A stretch of DNA of 64,000 nt from Collinsella sp. AF25-2LB (GCF_003458415.1 NZ_QRUF01000002.1:69237-133236), one strand, 5' to 3'. Positions 17,220-25,913 are shown, counted from the first letter of the stretch. The notes: generated by a model not told the origin, from the letters alone. Numbers and translations: made by a program.

Positions 17220-17342
17220 AAATCAAATTTGATTTGCAATGCCATAGTATACGGGCATTTCCAATTACAAGATACACCTTGCCGTTTCAAGTGTTGATGG
17301 TAAACTTTCACCTACCGTTTACGGTTATGAAAGAACCTTTCA
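17220..17342. promoter_or_regulatory. Candidate operators in the rpiR / PTS intergenic region
   Basis: A perfect 16-bp palindrome AAATCAAATTTGATTT (17220-17235) lies just upstream of the RpiR-type gene and is a good candidate operator. Further in, a second inverted repeat TGAAAG-AAC-CTTTCA (17328-17342) and a direct repetition of CTTTCACC (near 17306 and 17338) sit on the EIIBCA side. Binding by the adjacent regulator is inferred. Confidence 0.45.
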
Positions 17343-17469
17343 CCGGAGAATTGCACCTTGTCTCTTCTCACGCGGACGGTAGGTTGGTATCTTTCAGTTG
17401 TGGAAAAACGCGCATCGAAGCGCGTGTAGGGGAGCGCCCGCGGGCGCTGTACTCAAGAAGGAGGGACAC

Positions 17470-19473
17470 ATGGCTAAGTTTGACATCATCGCCGCCACCG
17501 GTTGCCCGACCGGCATTGCGCACACCTTCATGGCTAAGGAGGCGCTGGAGAAGGCAGCTGCCGAGCGCGGTCTGACCATTAAGGTTGAGACTCATGGCCA
17601 GGTCGGTGTCGAGAACGAGCTCACCAAGAGTGAGATCGCTGGTGCCAAGGCCGTCGTCGTCGCAGCCGACAAGGATGTCCAGGCTGAGCGTTTCGCCGGC
17701 AAGCCCATGGTTTCCGTTGGTGTTTCCAAGGCCCTGTCCGTTGAGGCCGCCGGTAAGCTGATTGACCGCGCGCTCGCCGCCAAGGGTGACGACACGGTTG
17801 CAGCTGCTGCCGACATCGAGGATGAGGTCGAGGAGAAGGAGTCCATCGGCCACGTCATCTATAAGCACCTCATGAACGGCGTCAGCCATATGCTGGTCTT
17901 CGTCGTTGCCGGTGGTGTTCTGACCGCCGTTTCGTTCCTGTGGGGCATTACGTCCTTCGATTCGACGGCGTCTGACTACAACAGCTTTGCTGCGATGCTC
18001 AAGATCATCGGCGGCATCGCCATGAACCTTATGGTTCCGGTGCTTTCTGCCTACATCGCCGAATCCATCGGCAAGCGCCCGGCGCTCGTCCCCGGCTTTG
18101 TTGCCGGTATGATCGCCATCCAGGGCCTGCCTGTTAACGCCGAGACCGGTATGATCGACGCCGGTGGCGCCGGCGTGGGCTTTGGCTTCCTGGGCGGCAT
18201 CGTCGGCGGCTTCCTCGCCGGCTATGTCATCCTGCTGCTCGAGAAGGTCTTTGCCGGTCTGCCCAAGAACCTGGACGGCCTCAAGGCCATCTTCCTGTAC
18301 CCGCTGTTCTCGACGGCTATCGTCGGCCTGGTCATGCTCGGCATTTCCGGCCCCATGGCTGCCATCAACACCGCCATGATGGACTTCCTCAAGGGCCTGT
18401 CCGCCTCTGGCGCCGTTGTCCTGGGTCTTGCCATTGGTTGCATGTGCGCCTTTGACATGGGCGGCCCGGTCAACAAGGCTGCTTACGTCACCGGTACCGC
18501 TATGCTCACCGAGGCACTGGCTGCTGGTGTTGGCACCGATACCTACAACTTCGGCACCAACTTCATGGCTGCCGTCTCCGCCGCCTGCATCGTTCCGCCG
18601 CTGATCACCACCTTTGCCGTCGTTGTCGGCAAGAAGTACTTCAGCCAGGAGGATCACGACGCCGGTGTCGTCAACCTCATCCTTGGTTGCACCCACATCA
18701 CCGAGGGCGCCATTCCGTTCATGACCAAGAACATCTGGCCCGTTATGCCCATCATGATGCTCGGCTCCTCTATCGCTTCGATCCTGACTATTATGTTCAA
18801 CGTTCACGATCCGGCGCCTCACGGTGGCTTCCTGGTCCTGCCCGTTGTCGAGAACGGTCCGCTTTGGGTCCTCGCGATCCTCATCGGCGCTGTGGTCGGT
18901 GGCATCCTGTTCGTGGCCTTCAAGAAGTACGACTTCGAGAAGAACCAGAAGGCCGCTCCTGCAGCCAAGCCGGTTGAGGCTCCCAAGGCCGCTGCCGTCG
19001 AGGCCCCCAAGGCCGAGGCTGCCGACTTCGTGAAGGTCGAGAATGTCTTTGTCGCCGAGGACTTCGCTTCTCGTGACGAGGCTCTGAGCTTCGTTTCCAA
19101 CCAGGCCGTCAAGGCCGGTATCGCAAGCGACGCCGACGCCGTGATGAACGCCTTCCTGGCCCGCGAGGCCGAGGGCACCACGGGCATGATGGAGGGCTTC
19201 GCCATCCCGCATGCCAAGTCCGACGCCATTACCGAGGCTGCCGTCATCGTCGTCAAGGACGAGTCCGGCGTGACCGGTTGGGACACCATGGACGGCGCTC
19301 CCGTCAACGTGGCTATCGCCCTGCTCATCCCCGGTGCCCAGGCCGGCACTACGCACCTCAAGATCCTGTCCAAGGTCGCCGAGGCGCTCATGGACGAGGA
19401 CTTCCGTGCCACCGTCAAGGGTTCCACCGACGCCGCCGAGATCGCCAAGACGATCAACGCCCGCCTGGTCTAA
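17470..19473 (+). CDS. Fructose-family PTS transporter, fused EIIB-EIIC-EIIA
   Basis: A 667-residue permease. The start ATG follows AAGGAGGG; earlier in-frame sequence has no homology. EIIB (1-100) has the phospho-Cys at residue 12 in AATGCPTGIAHTFMA. EIIC (about 125-490) is hydrophobic with the family blocks GFLGGIVGGFLAGY, AFDMGGPVNKAAY and GCTHITEGAIPF. A linker of repeated PKAA/EAPKAE units leads to EIIA (about 520-667) with the phospho-His near 580 in EGFAIPHAKSDAI. The protein phosphorylates its sugar (fructose or a related ketose) during import. The domain order B-C-A differs from the A-B-C order common in actinobacterial FruA. Confidence 0.93.
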   Translation: MAKFDIIAATGCPTGIAHTFMAKEALEKAAAERGLTIKVETHGQVGVENELTKSEIAGAKAVVVAADKDVQAERFAGKPMVSVGVSKALSVEAAGKLIDRALAAKGDDTVAAAADIEDEVEEKESIGHVIYKHLMNGVSHMLVFVVAGGVLTAVSFLWGITSFDSTASDYNSFAAMLKIIGGIAMNLMVPVLSAYIAESIGKRPALVPGFVAGMIAIQGLPVNAETGMIDAGGAGVGFGFLGGIVGGFLAGYVILLLEKVFAGLPKNLDGLKAIFLYPLFSTAIVGLVMLGISGPMAAINTAMMDFLKGLSASGAVVLGLAIGCMCAFDMGGPVNKAAYVTGTAMLTEALAAGVGTDTYNFGTNFMAAVSAACIVPPLITTFAVVVGKKYFSQEDHDAGVVNLILGCTHITEGAIPFMTKNIWPVMPIMMLGSSIASILTIMFNVHDPAPHGGFLVLPVVENGPLWVLAILIGAVVGGILFVAFKKYDFEKNQKAAPAAKPVEAPKAAAVEAPKAEAADFVKVENVFVAEDFASRDEALSFVSNQAVKAGIASDADAVMNAFLAREAEGTTGMMEGFAIPHAKSDAITEAAVIVVKDESGVTGWDTMDGAPVNVAIALLIPGAQAGTTHLKILSKVAEALMDEDFRATVKGSTDAAEIAKTINARLV

Positions 19474-19510
19474 TCCCGCAACACGCGAATACCATCGCCC
19501 CCTGTAACAA

Positions 19511-19545
19511 AGGCGGAGTCCCTTTCCAGGGCCTCCGCCTTTTTC
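19511..19545 (+). terminator. Terminator after the PTS permease
   Basis: AGGCGGAGTCCCT pairs with AGGGCCTCCGCCT (12 of 13 positions) around a 4-base loop, followed by TTTTT. Confidence 0.88.
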
Positions 19546-19562
19546 ATGCCCCTTCTTCTAAC

Positions 19563-19625
19563 TTGCGGTAAAATAAGGACTGTTTAAACGTTTCAACCGC
19601 AAAATCAGTCCCTATTTCACCGCAA
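19563..19625. repeat. TTGCGGT(G/A)AAAT palindrome, copy 1
   Basis: A 20-base arm TTGCGGTAAAATAAGGACTG and its near-complement CAGTCCCTATTTCACCGCAA (18 of 20 pairing) flank a 23-base loop. The right arm recurs almost identically at 50449-50468, showing a dispersed repeat family. Confidence 0.75.
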
Positions 19626-19733
19626 CCTATAAAAGGGTATAGAGGGGGCTACCTATCAAGTCTTTGTCGCGAACAGTTCATCAGCCAGAATTCCGTTCGC
19701 ACGATATTACTTTGGATCGACCGAGTTTCCGCA

Positions 19734-19862
19734 GCTCGCCCGCCCGGCGGGGCGATTAAGTTTGTCGCGAGTTCCGCACGCAAAGGAAAGCACTTAATGT
19801 GCTTTCCGTCTTGCGCAGGACTGTAGAGCAGCAAACTTAATCGCCCCGCCGGGCGGGCGAGC
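19734..19862 (+). repeat. Foldback element A: perfect 31-bp inverted arms with inner hairpin
   Basis: The arms 19734-19764 and 19832-19862 are perfectly complementary over 31 bases (starting GCTCGCCCGCCCGGCGGGGC). The 67-base interior holds a second 9-bp hairpin GGAAAGCAC-TTAAT-GTGCTTTCC at 19785-19807. The interior also contains TCGCGAGTTCCGCACG and GCAGGACTGT, both shared with the inverted element at 57551-57669. It is non-coding and lies between the PTS permease terminator and ptsH. Confidence 0.85.
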
Positions 19863-19999
19863 GCAGGGATACGACATCTGTCCAACAATTCGTGTGAAAC
19901 ACAATGAAAAACCGTTTGATGTGAGTTAATATAAACAACGTCGTGAATCTGACTCCTGCCACATGCATGACAGGGGTTAAACACAAAAAGGAGTCAACT
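19863..19999 (+). promoter_or_regulatory. ptsH: ptsH upstream region with candidate -10 TAATAT
   Basis: TAATAT at 19927-19932 is the best -10 candidate; the -35 is weak. AAAAAGGAG precedes the ptsH start. Nothing else was recognised in this stretch. Confidence 0.35.
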
Positions 20000-20263
20000 A
20001 TGGTTTCTGAGAAGGCTACCCTCGTTAATCCTCAGGGTCTGCACATGCGTCCGGCTGGTCTGTTCGCCTCCACCATGGGCAAGTACGCCTGTGACGTGAC
20101 GGTCGTTACCCCCGAGAAGGAGGTCAACGGCAAGTCCCCGATGGCCCTCATGGCTGCTGGTATCCCCTGCGGCACTGAGGTCGAGGTCAAGTGCGACGGC
20201 GCTGACGAGGCCGAGGCTCTGGCTGCTGCCATCGAGCTCATCAAGAGCGGTCTTGGCGAGTAG
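20000..20263 (+). CDS. ptsH: Phosphocarrier protein HPr
   Basis: Encodes 87 residues. The start MVSEKATLV is fixed by AAAAAGGAG. The active-site His15 is in PQGLHMRPAG. The regulatory Ser46 context NGKSPMALMAAG is conserved, suggesting HPr kinase control is possible, although no hprK is in the window. HPr passes phosphate from enzyme I to the EIIA domain encoded just upstream. Having permease, HPr, enzyme I and the sugar-phosphate kinases in one locus suggests it supplies general PTS components. Confidence 0.97.
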   Translation: MVSEKATLVNPQGLHMRPAGLFASTMGKYACDVTVVTPEKEVNGKSPMALMAAGIPCGTEVEVKCDGADEAEALAAAIELIKSGLGE

Positions 20264-20308
20264 AACTCAAACGGGTCGCATGTTGAACAACTAAGTTCAT
20301 ATTTGGGG

Positions 20309-20346
20309 GCGCAGTGACCTGTTGTAAGGTAGCTGCGCTCTTTTGT
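20309..20346 (+). terminator. Weak hairpin with T-rich tail between ptsH and ptsI
   Basis: GCGCAG (20309-20314) pairs with CTGCGC (20333-20338), extended by GACC/GGT, and is followed by TCTTTTGT. It may be a leaky terminator that gives excess HPr over enzyme I. Confidence 0.5.
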
Positions 20347-20396
20347 CATGGATATGGCAAAACGCTTTATCACATGACACGGAGAGAGGAATGGGA

Positions 20397-22100
20397 ATGT
20401 ATCAGGGAGTCAACGCTTCCGAGGGCATCGGTATCGGCACCGTCATGGTCGCCGTCGATCCCGACTTGACGTTTGAGCCGCACGAGGTTGCTGATTCGGC
20501 AGCAGAGAAGGAGCGCTATCAGTCCGCTCTTTCGGTCTTCTGCGAGAAGACCCAGGCTCAGGCCGACCATATGAAGGAGACGGTGGGCGAGGCCGAGGCC
20601 GAGATCATGAGCGGACACATTGTCCTGGCTCAGGACCCGGGCATGACTGACGCCATCAACGCCGCCATTGACGGCGGTACCTGCGCCGAGCAGGCGCTCA
20701 TGGACACCTCGACCATGTTCGAGAACATGTTCCTGTCCATGGACGACGAGATGTTCCGTCTGCGCGCGGCCGACATCGCCGACATCCGCACCGGTATTCT
20801 GGCCGAGCTGCTGGGCAAGGAGGTCGTCGACCTCTCCGTCCTGCCTGAGAACACCGTCGTTGTCGTGCACGACCTCACGCCGTCCATGACCGCCACGATC
20901 GATAAGGCCCACGTTGCCGGTATCGTCACCGAGACCGGTGGCCGCACGTCGCACTCCGCGATCATTGCGCGCGCCCTTGAGATCCCGGCTGTCCTTTCGG
21001 TTTCCAACAGCTGCACCGCGCTGCGCAACGGTATGACCGTTGTCGTCGACGGCGGCAAGGGTATCGTTGAGGCCGATCCCGACGAGGAGACGCTCGCCGC
21101 CTACACCGCCAAGGCCGAGGCCTTCGCTGCCGAGAAGGCAGCCCTCGAGGCCTTCCGTGGCAAGCCGTCCGTGACTGCCGATGGCATCAAGAAGATCATC
21201 GCCTGCAACATCGGTAACCCCGATGACGTGCCCAACGCGCTCGATCACGACGCCGAGGCCATCGGTCTGTTCCGCTCCGAGTTCCTGTTCATGGACTCTG
21301 CTGAGCTTCCTTCCGAGGAGGAGCAGTTCAACGCCTACCGTAAGGTCGCCAGCGCGCTCAAGGGTGCTCCGGTCATCATCCGCACACTCGATGTGGGTGG
21401 CGACAAGGAGATCCCGTATCTGCATATGGTCAAGGAAGACAACCCCTTCATGGGCTTCCGCGCCGTGCGTTACTGCCTGGCCAATCCCGACCAGTACAAG
21501 GTCCAGCTCCGCGCTCTGCTGCGCGCTAGCGCCTTCGGTGACGTCAAGATCATGATCCCGCTCGTCACCTGCGTCGAGGAGGTCTTGGCTGTCAAGGAGC
21601 TCGTCGAGCAGTGTAAGGCCGAGCTGACCGAAGAGGGTCGCAAGTTCAACGAGAACATCGAGGTCGGCATCATGGTCGAGACGCCCGCCGCTTCGTTGCT
21701 CGCAGACCGTCTGGCCGAGGTTGCCGACTTCTTCTCCATCGGCACCAACGACCTGATCGGCTACACCATGTGCGCCGACCGTGGTAACGACACCATCTCC
21801 AACCTGTACCAGGTTTACTATCCCGCCGTGCTCCGCTCGCTCAAGAACATCATCGAGAGCGGCGTGAAGGCCGGCATCATGGTCGGTATGTGCGGCGAGG
21901 CCGCTGCCGATCCGCTGCTCGAGCCGCTGCTGATCAGCTGGGGCCTGGAGGAGTTCTCGATGAGCGCTCCGTCGATCCTGCGCGCCCGCAAGACCATCAG
22001 CCAGTGGACCAAGGCCGAGTGCGACGAGCTCGCCGAAAAGGCGCTCGCCTGCAACACTGCCGCCGAGGTCAAGGCACTGCTCGAGTCCGCAGCTCGTTAA
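20397..22100 (+). CDS. ptsI: PTS enzyme I (phosphoenolpyruvate-protein phosphotransferase)
   Basis: Encodes 567 residues. ATG 20397 (MYQGVNASEGIGIG) is preferred because GGAGAGAGGA lies 6-7 bases upstream; ATG 20391 is too close to it. The phospho-His is H186 in TGGRTSHSAIIARAL. The C-terminal PEP-binding barrel shows GLFRSEFLFMD, RTLDVGGDKEIPYL, GIMVETPAA, FFSIGTNDLIGYTM and the catalytic Cys in GMCGEAAADP. It starts the phosphate relay to HPr. Confidence 0.97.
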   Translation: MYQGVNASEGIGIGTVMVAVDPDLTFEPHEVADSAAEKERYQSALSVFCEKTQAQADHMKETVGEAEAEIMSGHIVLAQDPGMTDAINAAIDGGTCAEQALMDTSTMFENMFLSMDDEMFRLRAADIADIRTGILAELLGKEVVDLSVLPENTVVVVHDLTPSMTATIDKAHVAGIVTETGGRTSHSAIIARALEIPAVLSVSNSCTALRNGMTVVVDGGKGIVEADPDEETLAAYTAKAEAFAAEKAALEAFRGKPSVTADGIKKIIACNIGNPDDVPNALDHDAEAIGLFRSEFLFMDSAELPSEEEQFNAYRKVASALKGAPVIIRTLDVGGDKEIPYLHMVKEDNPFMGFRAVRYCLANPDQYKVQLRALLRASAFGDVKIMIPLVTCVEEVLAVKELVEQCKAELTEEGRKFNENIEVGIMVETPAASLLADRLAEVADFFSIGTNDLIGYTMCADRGNDTISNLYQVYYPAVLRSLKNIIESGVKAGIMVGMCGEAAADPLLEPLLISWGLEEFSMSAPSILRARKTISQWTKAECDELAEKALACNTAAEVKALLESAAR

Positions 22101-22117
22101 TTTGGTATCAGAGGTAA

Positions 22118-22147
22118 CCGCGTGGTTGGAATGGGCCGGCCACGCGG
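22118..22147 (+). other. Intergenic stem-loop between ptsI and the first PfkB kinase gene
   Basis: CCGCGTGG and CCACGCGG form a perfect 8-bp stem without a T-run, so it may stabilise or process the mRNA. Confidence 0.4.
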
Positions 22148-22174
22148 CCCTCACATATACAGGGGGTACTGTAA

Positions 22175-23107
22175 ATGTTCTACACGCTAACTGCTAACCC
22201 GGCTGTCGACATGACGGTTTCGAGTTCTCCGCTCGAGCCCGACGAGAACGTCCGCACCGGCTCGGCCAGCTACACGGCTAACGGCAAGGGCCTCGACGTG
22301 TCCTTCGCCTTTAAGAAGATGGGCGTCGACACCGTCGCGCTCGGCTTCTTCGCTGGCTTCACGGGCAAGTTCATCGTCGAGGAGGTCATGAACCTGGGTT
22401 GCCTCTGCCGCCCGGTCTGGACCGACGGTATCACGCGCATTAACACCTACGTCAACGATGGCCAGCACGAGTACGGCATCCTGAACCCGGGTGCTCCGAT
22501 CACGCCGCAGCACCAGGAGGAGCTCTACAACATCCTGGACACCGCGGGCGATCTCGAGTGCCTGATCGTTTCCGGCTCCGTGCCTCCCAAAGCTACGCCT
22601 GACTTCCTGGCTCAGGTCATGGAGCACGCTCAGGCTCGTGGCGCCGACGTCGTCCTGGACCTGTCCTCCGATAAGCTCAAGGAGCTCGCTCACAAGAAGC
22701 CGCTGCTCATCAAGCCGAACCATCACGAGATGAAGGCCATCTTCGGCGTGCCGGTCGACACCGACGACGAGGTTCGCGTTGCCATGAAGATGGCTCACGA
22801 CGCTGGCGTTCAGAACGTGCTGCTCACCCGTGGTAGCCGCGGCGACGCTTACTTCTCCAACGGCGAGGACATCTGGTACGCCAAGCGTGAGTTCAACATC
22901 AAGCTGGTTTCTTCCGTCTGCGCCGGCGACTGCACCCTCGCTGCGTTCCTGCACAAGTGGTACAGGGATCGCGACAACGTCGAGGAGGCCATGAAGCTCG
23001 CTATGGCCACCGGCGCCAACGTTGCCGAGTCCGTCGGCATCGGCGACTTCGGTCACGTCGACGAGTACAGCAAGCGCGTTGCTGTCCGCAAGCTCGATCG
23101 TCAGTAA
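22175..23107 (+). CDS. 1-phosphofructokinase-type PfkB kinase, copy 1
   Basis: Encodes 310 residues. The N-terminal FYTLTANPAVDMTV and NGKGLDVSFAFKKMG are typical of FruK/LacC kinases, and WTDGITRINTYVND is the substrate region. The catalytic Asp (about 252) is in SSVCAGDCTLAAFL, where the usual GAGD motif has Cys instead of the first Gly. It probably phosphorylates the hexose monophosphate delivered by the PTS (fructose-1-P, or tagatose-6-P as alternative). It is followed by a terminator and then a close paralogue of identical length. Confidence 0.88.
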   Translation: MFYTLTANPAVDMTVSSSPLEPDENVRTGSASYTANGKGLDVSFAFKKMGVDTVALGFFAGFTGKFIVEEVMNLGCLCRPVWTDGITRINTYVNDGQHEYGILNPGAPITPQHQEELYNILDTAGDLECLIVSGSVPPKATPDFLAQVMEHAQARGADVVLDLSSDKLKELAHKKPLLIKPNHHEMKAIFGVPVDTDDEVRVAMKMAHDAGVQNVLLTRGSRGDAYFSNGEDIWYAKREFNIKLVSSVCAGDCTLAAFLHKWYRDRDNVEEAMKLAMATGANVAESVGIGDFGHVDEYSKRVAVRKLDRQ

Positions 23108-23135
23108 TCGAAACGCGACATATTCGTGCGCATGC

Positions 23136-23168
23136 GGCGCCCCGGTTTCGGCTGGGGCGCCTTTTTTG
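23136..23168 (+). terminator. Terminator after the first PfkB kinase
   Basis: GGCGCCCC/GGGGCGCC stem with a 10-base loop, followed by TTTTTT. Confidence 0.9.
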
Positions 23169-23296
23169 TTCCGTCATTGGAGAGAGATGTTCTGCCGTAC
23201 TTCATCGCTTCCACACCGTTCACCGAGTTGTCCTAGCCTTTTACCGATGGGTGGAATATACTTTCATCAACACGTTGCTTCGTGAAAGGAACATTC

Positions 23297-24229
23297 ATGA
23301 TTTACACGCTCACTGCAAATCCCGCCATTGACTACAACATCGCCTGCGACGGCCTTGCTGCCAACACCGTCACGCGTACCCGTAACGCCGTCTACACGCC
23401 CAACGGCAAGGGTCTCAACGTCTCGTTCACCCTCGATCACTACGGTGTCGACACCACGATTCTGGGCTTTTTCGCCGGTTTCTCGGGTGAGTTCATCGTC
23501 AAGGGCGCCGAGGCCCTGGGCGTGCCCGTCAAGCCCGTGTGGACCGACGGCATCACGCGCGTCAACGTGTTCCTCAATGCCGGACCCGACACCGAGTACA
23601 ACATGGTCAACGCCGGTGCCGCCATCAACGAGGCCAACGAGCAGGAGATGTTTGAGCTCATCGATTCACTCGATGACATGACCTGCCTGGTCATCAGCGG
23701 CTCGCTGCCTCCCAACACTTCCGAGGGCTTCCTGGCCGAGGTCCTGCGCCGTGTCAAGGCCAAGGGGGCCGAGTTCGTCCTCGACATCTCGAGCCATCAG
23801 CTGGCAGACCTCATTGCCATGGAGCCGCTGCTGATCAAGCCCAATGACGACGAGCTGCTCGACATCTTTGGCATTAAGGTGAGCGGTGGCGACGATGAGT
23901 CCGTCAAGGGCGCTATGGCCGAGCTGCACGCCAAGGGCGCCAAGAACGTGCTGCTGACCCTCGGTGGCGCCGGTGCGTACTTCTCCAACGGCGAGCACAT
24001 CTGGTTTGCCAATCGCACCTTCGACGTCAAGCTGCTGTCGACGGTGTGCGCCGGCGATTCCTCGCTCGCTGCCTTCCTGTCCGTATGGCACGACGCTCCC
24101 GAGCGAGTCGAGGACGCCCTGCGCCTTTCGATGGCTACCGGCGCCAATGTGGTCGAGTGCCCCGGTCTGGGCGATTTTGCCAAGGTGGACGAATATAAGA
24201 AGCACATCGAGGTTCGCCAGGTCTGCTAG
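23297..24229 (+). CDS. 1-phosphofructokinase-type PfkB kinase, copy 2
   Basis: Encodes 310 residues. ATG 23297 (MIYTLTANPAIDY) aligns with copy 1 and follows GAAAGGA; a GTG five codons upstream is less likely. It shares with copy 1 NGKGLNVSFTLDHYG, VWTDGITRVNVFLN, SGSLPPN and the CAGD variant of the catalytic motif (TVCAGDSSLAAFL, Asp about 254). A -10 like TATACT (23257-23262) after the preceding terminator suggests separate transcription. The paralogues clearly arose by duplication; different substrates are possible. Confidence 0.87.
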   Translation: MIYTLTANPAIDYNIACDGLAANTVTRTRNAVYTPNGKGLNVSFTLDHYGVDTTILGFFAGFSGEFIVKGAEALGVPVKPVWTDGITRVNVFLNAGPDTEYNMVNAGAAINEANEQEMFELIDSLDDMTCLVISGSLPPNTSEGFLAEVLRRVKAKGAEFVLDISSHQLADLIAMEPLLIKPNDDELLDIFGIKVSGGDDESVKGAMAELHAKGAKNVLLTLGGAGAYFSNGEHIWFANRTFDVKLLSTVCAGDSSLAAFLSVWHDAPERVEDALRLSMATGANVVECPGLGDFAKVDEYKKHIEVRQVC

Positions 24230-24252
24230 CAGCATCGATACGTCGTTGCCGA

Positions 24253-24289
24253 ACACCCGCTTTGGATTACCAAGGCGGGTGTTTTTTTG
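24253..24289 (+). terminator. Terminator after the second PfkB kinase
   Basis: ACACCCGCTTTGG pairs with CCAAGGCGGGTGT (one G-T pair) around a 4-base loop, followed by TTTTTT. Confidence 0.92.
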
Positions 24290-24425
24290 CGCGCTGAACG
24301 TATGTGGCGTCTGCTGTCACGTTTTATCTAATCGATGACGCGATTGCGTGTGCGCGCTTTCTCGTTTCTTGTTAGACTTCTTGAGAACCATCGATTAACG
24401 CTCACAAGTGCAGGAGGCCATAGGC

Positions 24426-25820
24426 ATGTGCAATGTTTCGCTCAACGGTACGCAACCGTCCGATGCGTCCCTGCGCGTCCTGCGCGCGCTTGAGGCGGCT
24501 GGTCTTGAGGCTTGGTACGTGGGCGGTTGGGTGCGCGACGCCCTGATGGGGTGCCCCAGCCACGATGTTGATATGTGCTGTAGCGGCCTGTGGCAGGAGT
24601 CCAAAGCGGCGCTCGAGGCCGCCGGCATCGCGGTTGTGGAGTCGGGCATTAAATTTGGCGGAATCACGGCTATTTCCGATGGCGAGCGTATCGAGGTCAC
24701 CACGTACCGTCTGGATGGTTTTTACACCGATGGTCGCCATCCTCAGAGTGTGGAGCGTGCCGCCTCGCTCGAGGACGATCTGGCGCGCCGCGACTTTACC
24801 GTCAATGCCATGGCCTGGCATCCCGAGTGCGGGCTTGTCGACCGCTACGACGGCCAGGGTGACTTGGAGCGCAAGCTGATTCGCGCTGTCGGCGATCCCA
24901 AGCGTCGCTTTAACGAGGACGCCCTGCGCATGCTGCGTGCGGTGCGCTTTGCCTGCCGCCTGGACTTTATGATTGAGCCCGAGACCAAGCGTGCGCTTGC
25001 CGAGTGCGCGCCGCTGCTCGATGCCGTGGCGCGCGAGCGTGTGGGCATTGAGCTTGAGGGCATCCTTTCGACCGGCCACGGGGGAGATGCCATGCTGCGC
25101 TACCCCGAGCTCATCTGCGCCGCCGTGCCCGAGTTGGCAGCGGGTCGCGGGTTTGATCAACGAAGTGTCTATCATGCGTTTAACGTCTACGAGCATATCG
25201 CTCGTGTTCTGACGGTGGCAGGGGAGCTGGCGCTGTGCGACGGCGTCGCGCCCTCGTCGAGTCTTATGTGGGCGGCGTTTTTGCACGATGTGTCCAAACC
25301 CGAGTGCTTCACGGTCGATCACGCCGGCAGCGGACACTTCTACGGTCATCCCGAGCTCGGTGCCAAGAAGGCGCGCGTCATTATGGATCGCCTGGCGCTC
25401 TCGCACGACTTGGTGCGCGACGTGTGCCTGCTCATCAAATACCATGACATGCCGCTGCGCCCCGAGCGCTCCTGTCTGCTCAATATGATGCGCGCGCTTT
25501 CGGGTGAGGGCGTCGACACGGCCCGCCTGATTGACGAGCTCATGGACCTTAAGCGTGCCGACACACTTGGCAAGGCCCCGTCGTGCTTCTATTACGTTGA
25601 GACGATTGAGGAGATGCGCGCGATGGCGCACGAGCTGCTGAGGGCGGGGGAGCCCTATACGCTCAAGATGCTCGCCATCAACGGCGGCGACCTGATCCGT
25701 GCTGGAGTCAAGCCCGGGCCGGAACTGGGGCAGCTTCTCAACTCCGCCCTCGACGCCGTGATCGAAGACAACATTCCCAACGAGCGCGAAGCTCTTTTGG
25801 TCCATCTCAACTTGAATTAG
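24426..25820 (+). CDS. cca: CCA tRNA nucleotidyltransferase / poly(A) polymerase family with HD domain
   Basis: Encodes 464 residues. ATG 24426 follows AGGAGG by 9 bases. The nucleotidyltransferase core shows YVGGWVRDALMG and the metal-binding DVDM. It also has RRDFTVNAMAWH and RFNEDALRMLRAVRFAC. A C-terminal HD-type domain (FLHDVSKPECFTVD, LLIKYHDMPLRP) follows. It adds or repairs the tRNA 3'-CCA. Both tRNA genes immediately downstream encode CCA, so the role here is probably repair. Confidence 0.92.
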   Translation: MCNVSLNGTQPSDASLRVLRALEAAGLEAWYVGGWVRDALMGCPSHDVDMCCSGLWQESKAALEAAGIAVVESGIKFGGITAISDGERIEVTTYRLDGFYTDGRHPQSVERAASLEDDLARRDFTVNAMAWHPECGLVDRYDGQGDLERKLIRAVGDPKRRFNEDALRMLRAVRFACRLDFMIEPETKRALAECAPLLDAVARERVGIELEGILSTGHGGDAMLRYPELICAAVPELAAGRGFDQRSVYHAFNVYEHIARVLTVAGELALCDGVAPSSSLMWAAFLHDVSKPECFTVDHAGSGHFYGHPELGAKKARVIMDRLALSHDLVRDVCLLIKYHDMPLRPERSCLLNMMRALSGEGVDTARLIDELMDLKRADTLGKAPSCFYYVETIEEMRAMAHELLRAGEPYTLKMLAINGGDLIRAGVKPGPELGQLLNSALDAVIEDNIPNEREALLVHLNLN

Positions 25821-25884
25821 CTACCTAGTTTACCTGCGTGTTCCATAACCTGCCGACAATTTTTCGGCAATTTGGAATTTCTTC

Positions 25885-25913
25885 TTGCGCTGACGTTTTT
25901 TGTCCCGTAATAT
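25885..25913 (+). promoter_or_regulatory. Promoter of the tandem tRNA-Glu genes
   Basis: TTGCGC and TAATAT with ideal 17-bp spacing, 35 bases before the first tRNA. Confidence 0.7.

Noticed and set aside
17368..19356. 662-codon minus-strand frame opposite the PTS permease
   Set aside because: Asp/Gly/His-rich shadow frame without a start context; the plus strand carries the full EIIBCA.
23228..23296. Shared operator between the PTS permease and the second PfkB kinase (GGTG...CATCAAC words)
   Set aside because: Similarity to 17292-17311 in inverse orientation is short, gapped and could be chance, so it was not listed as a feature.
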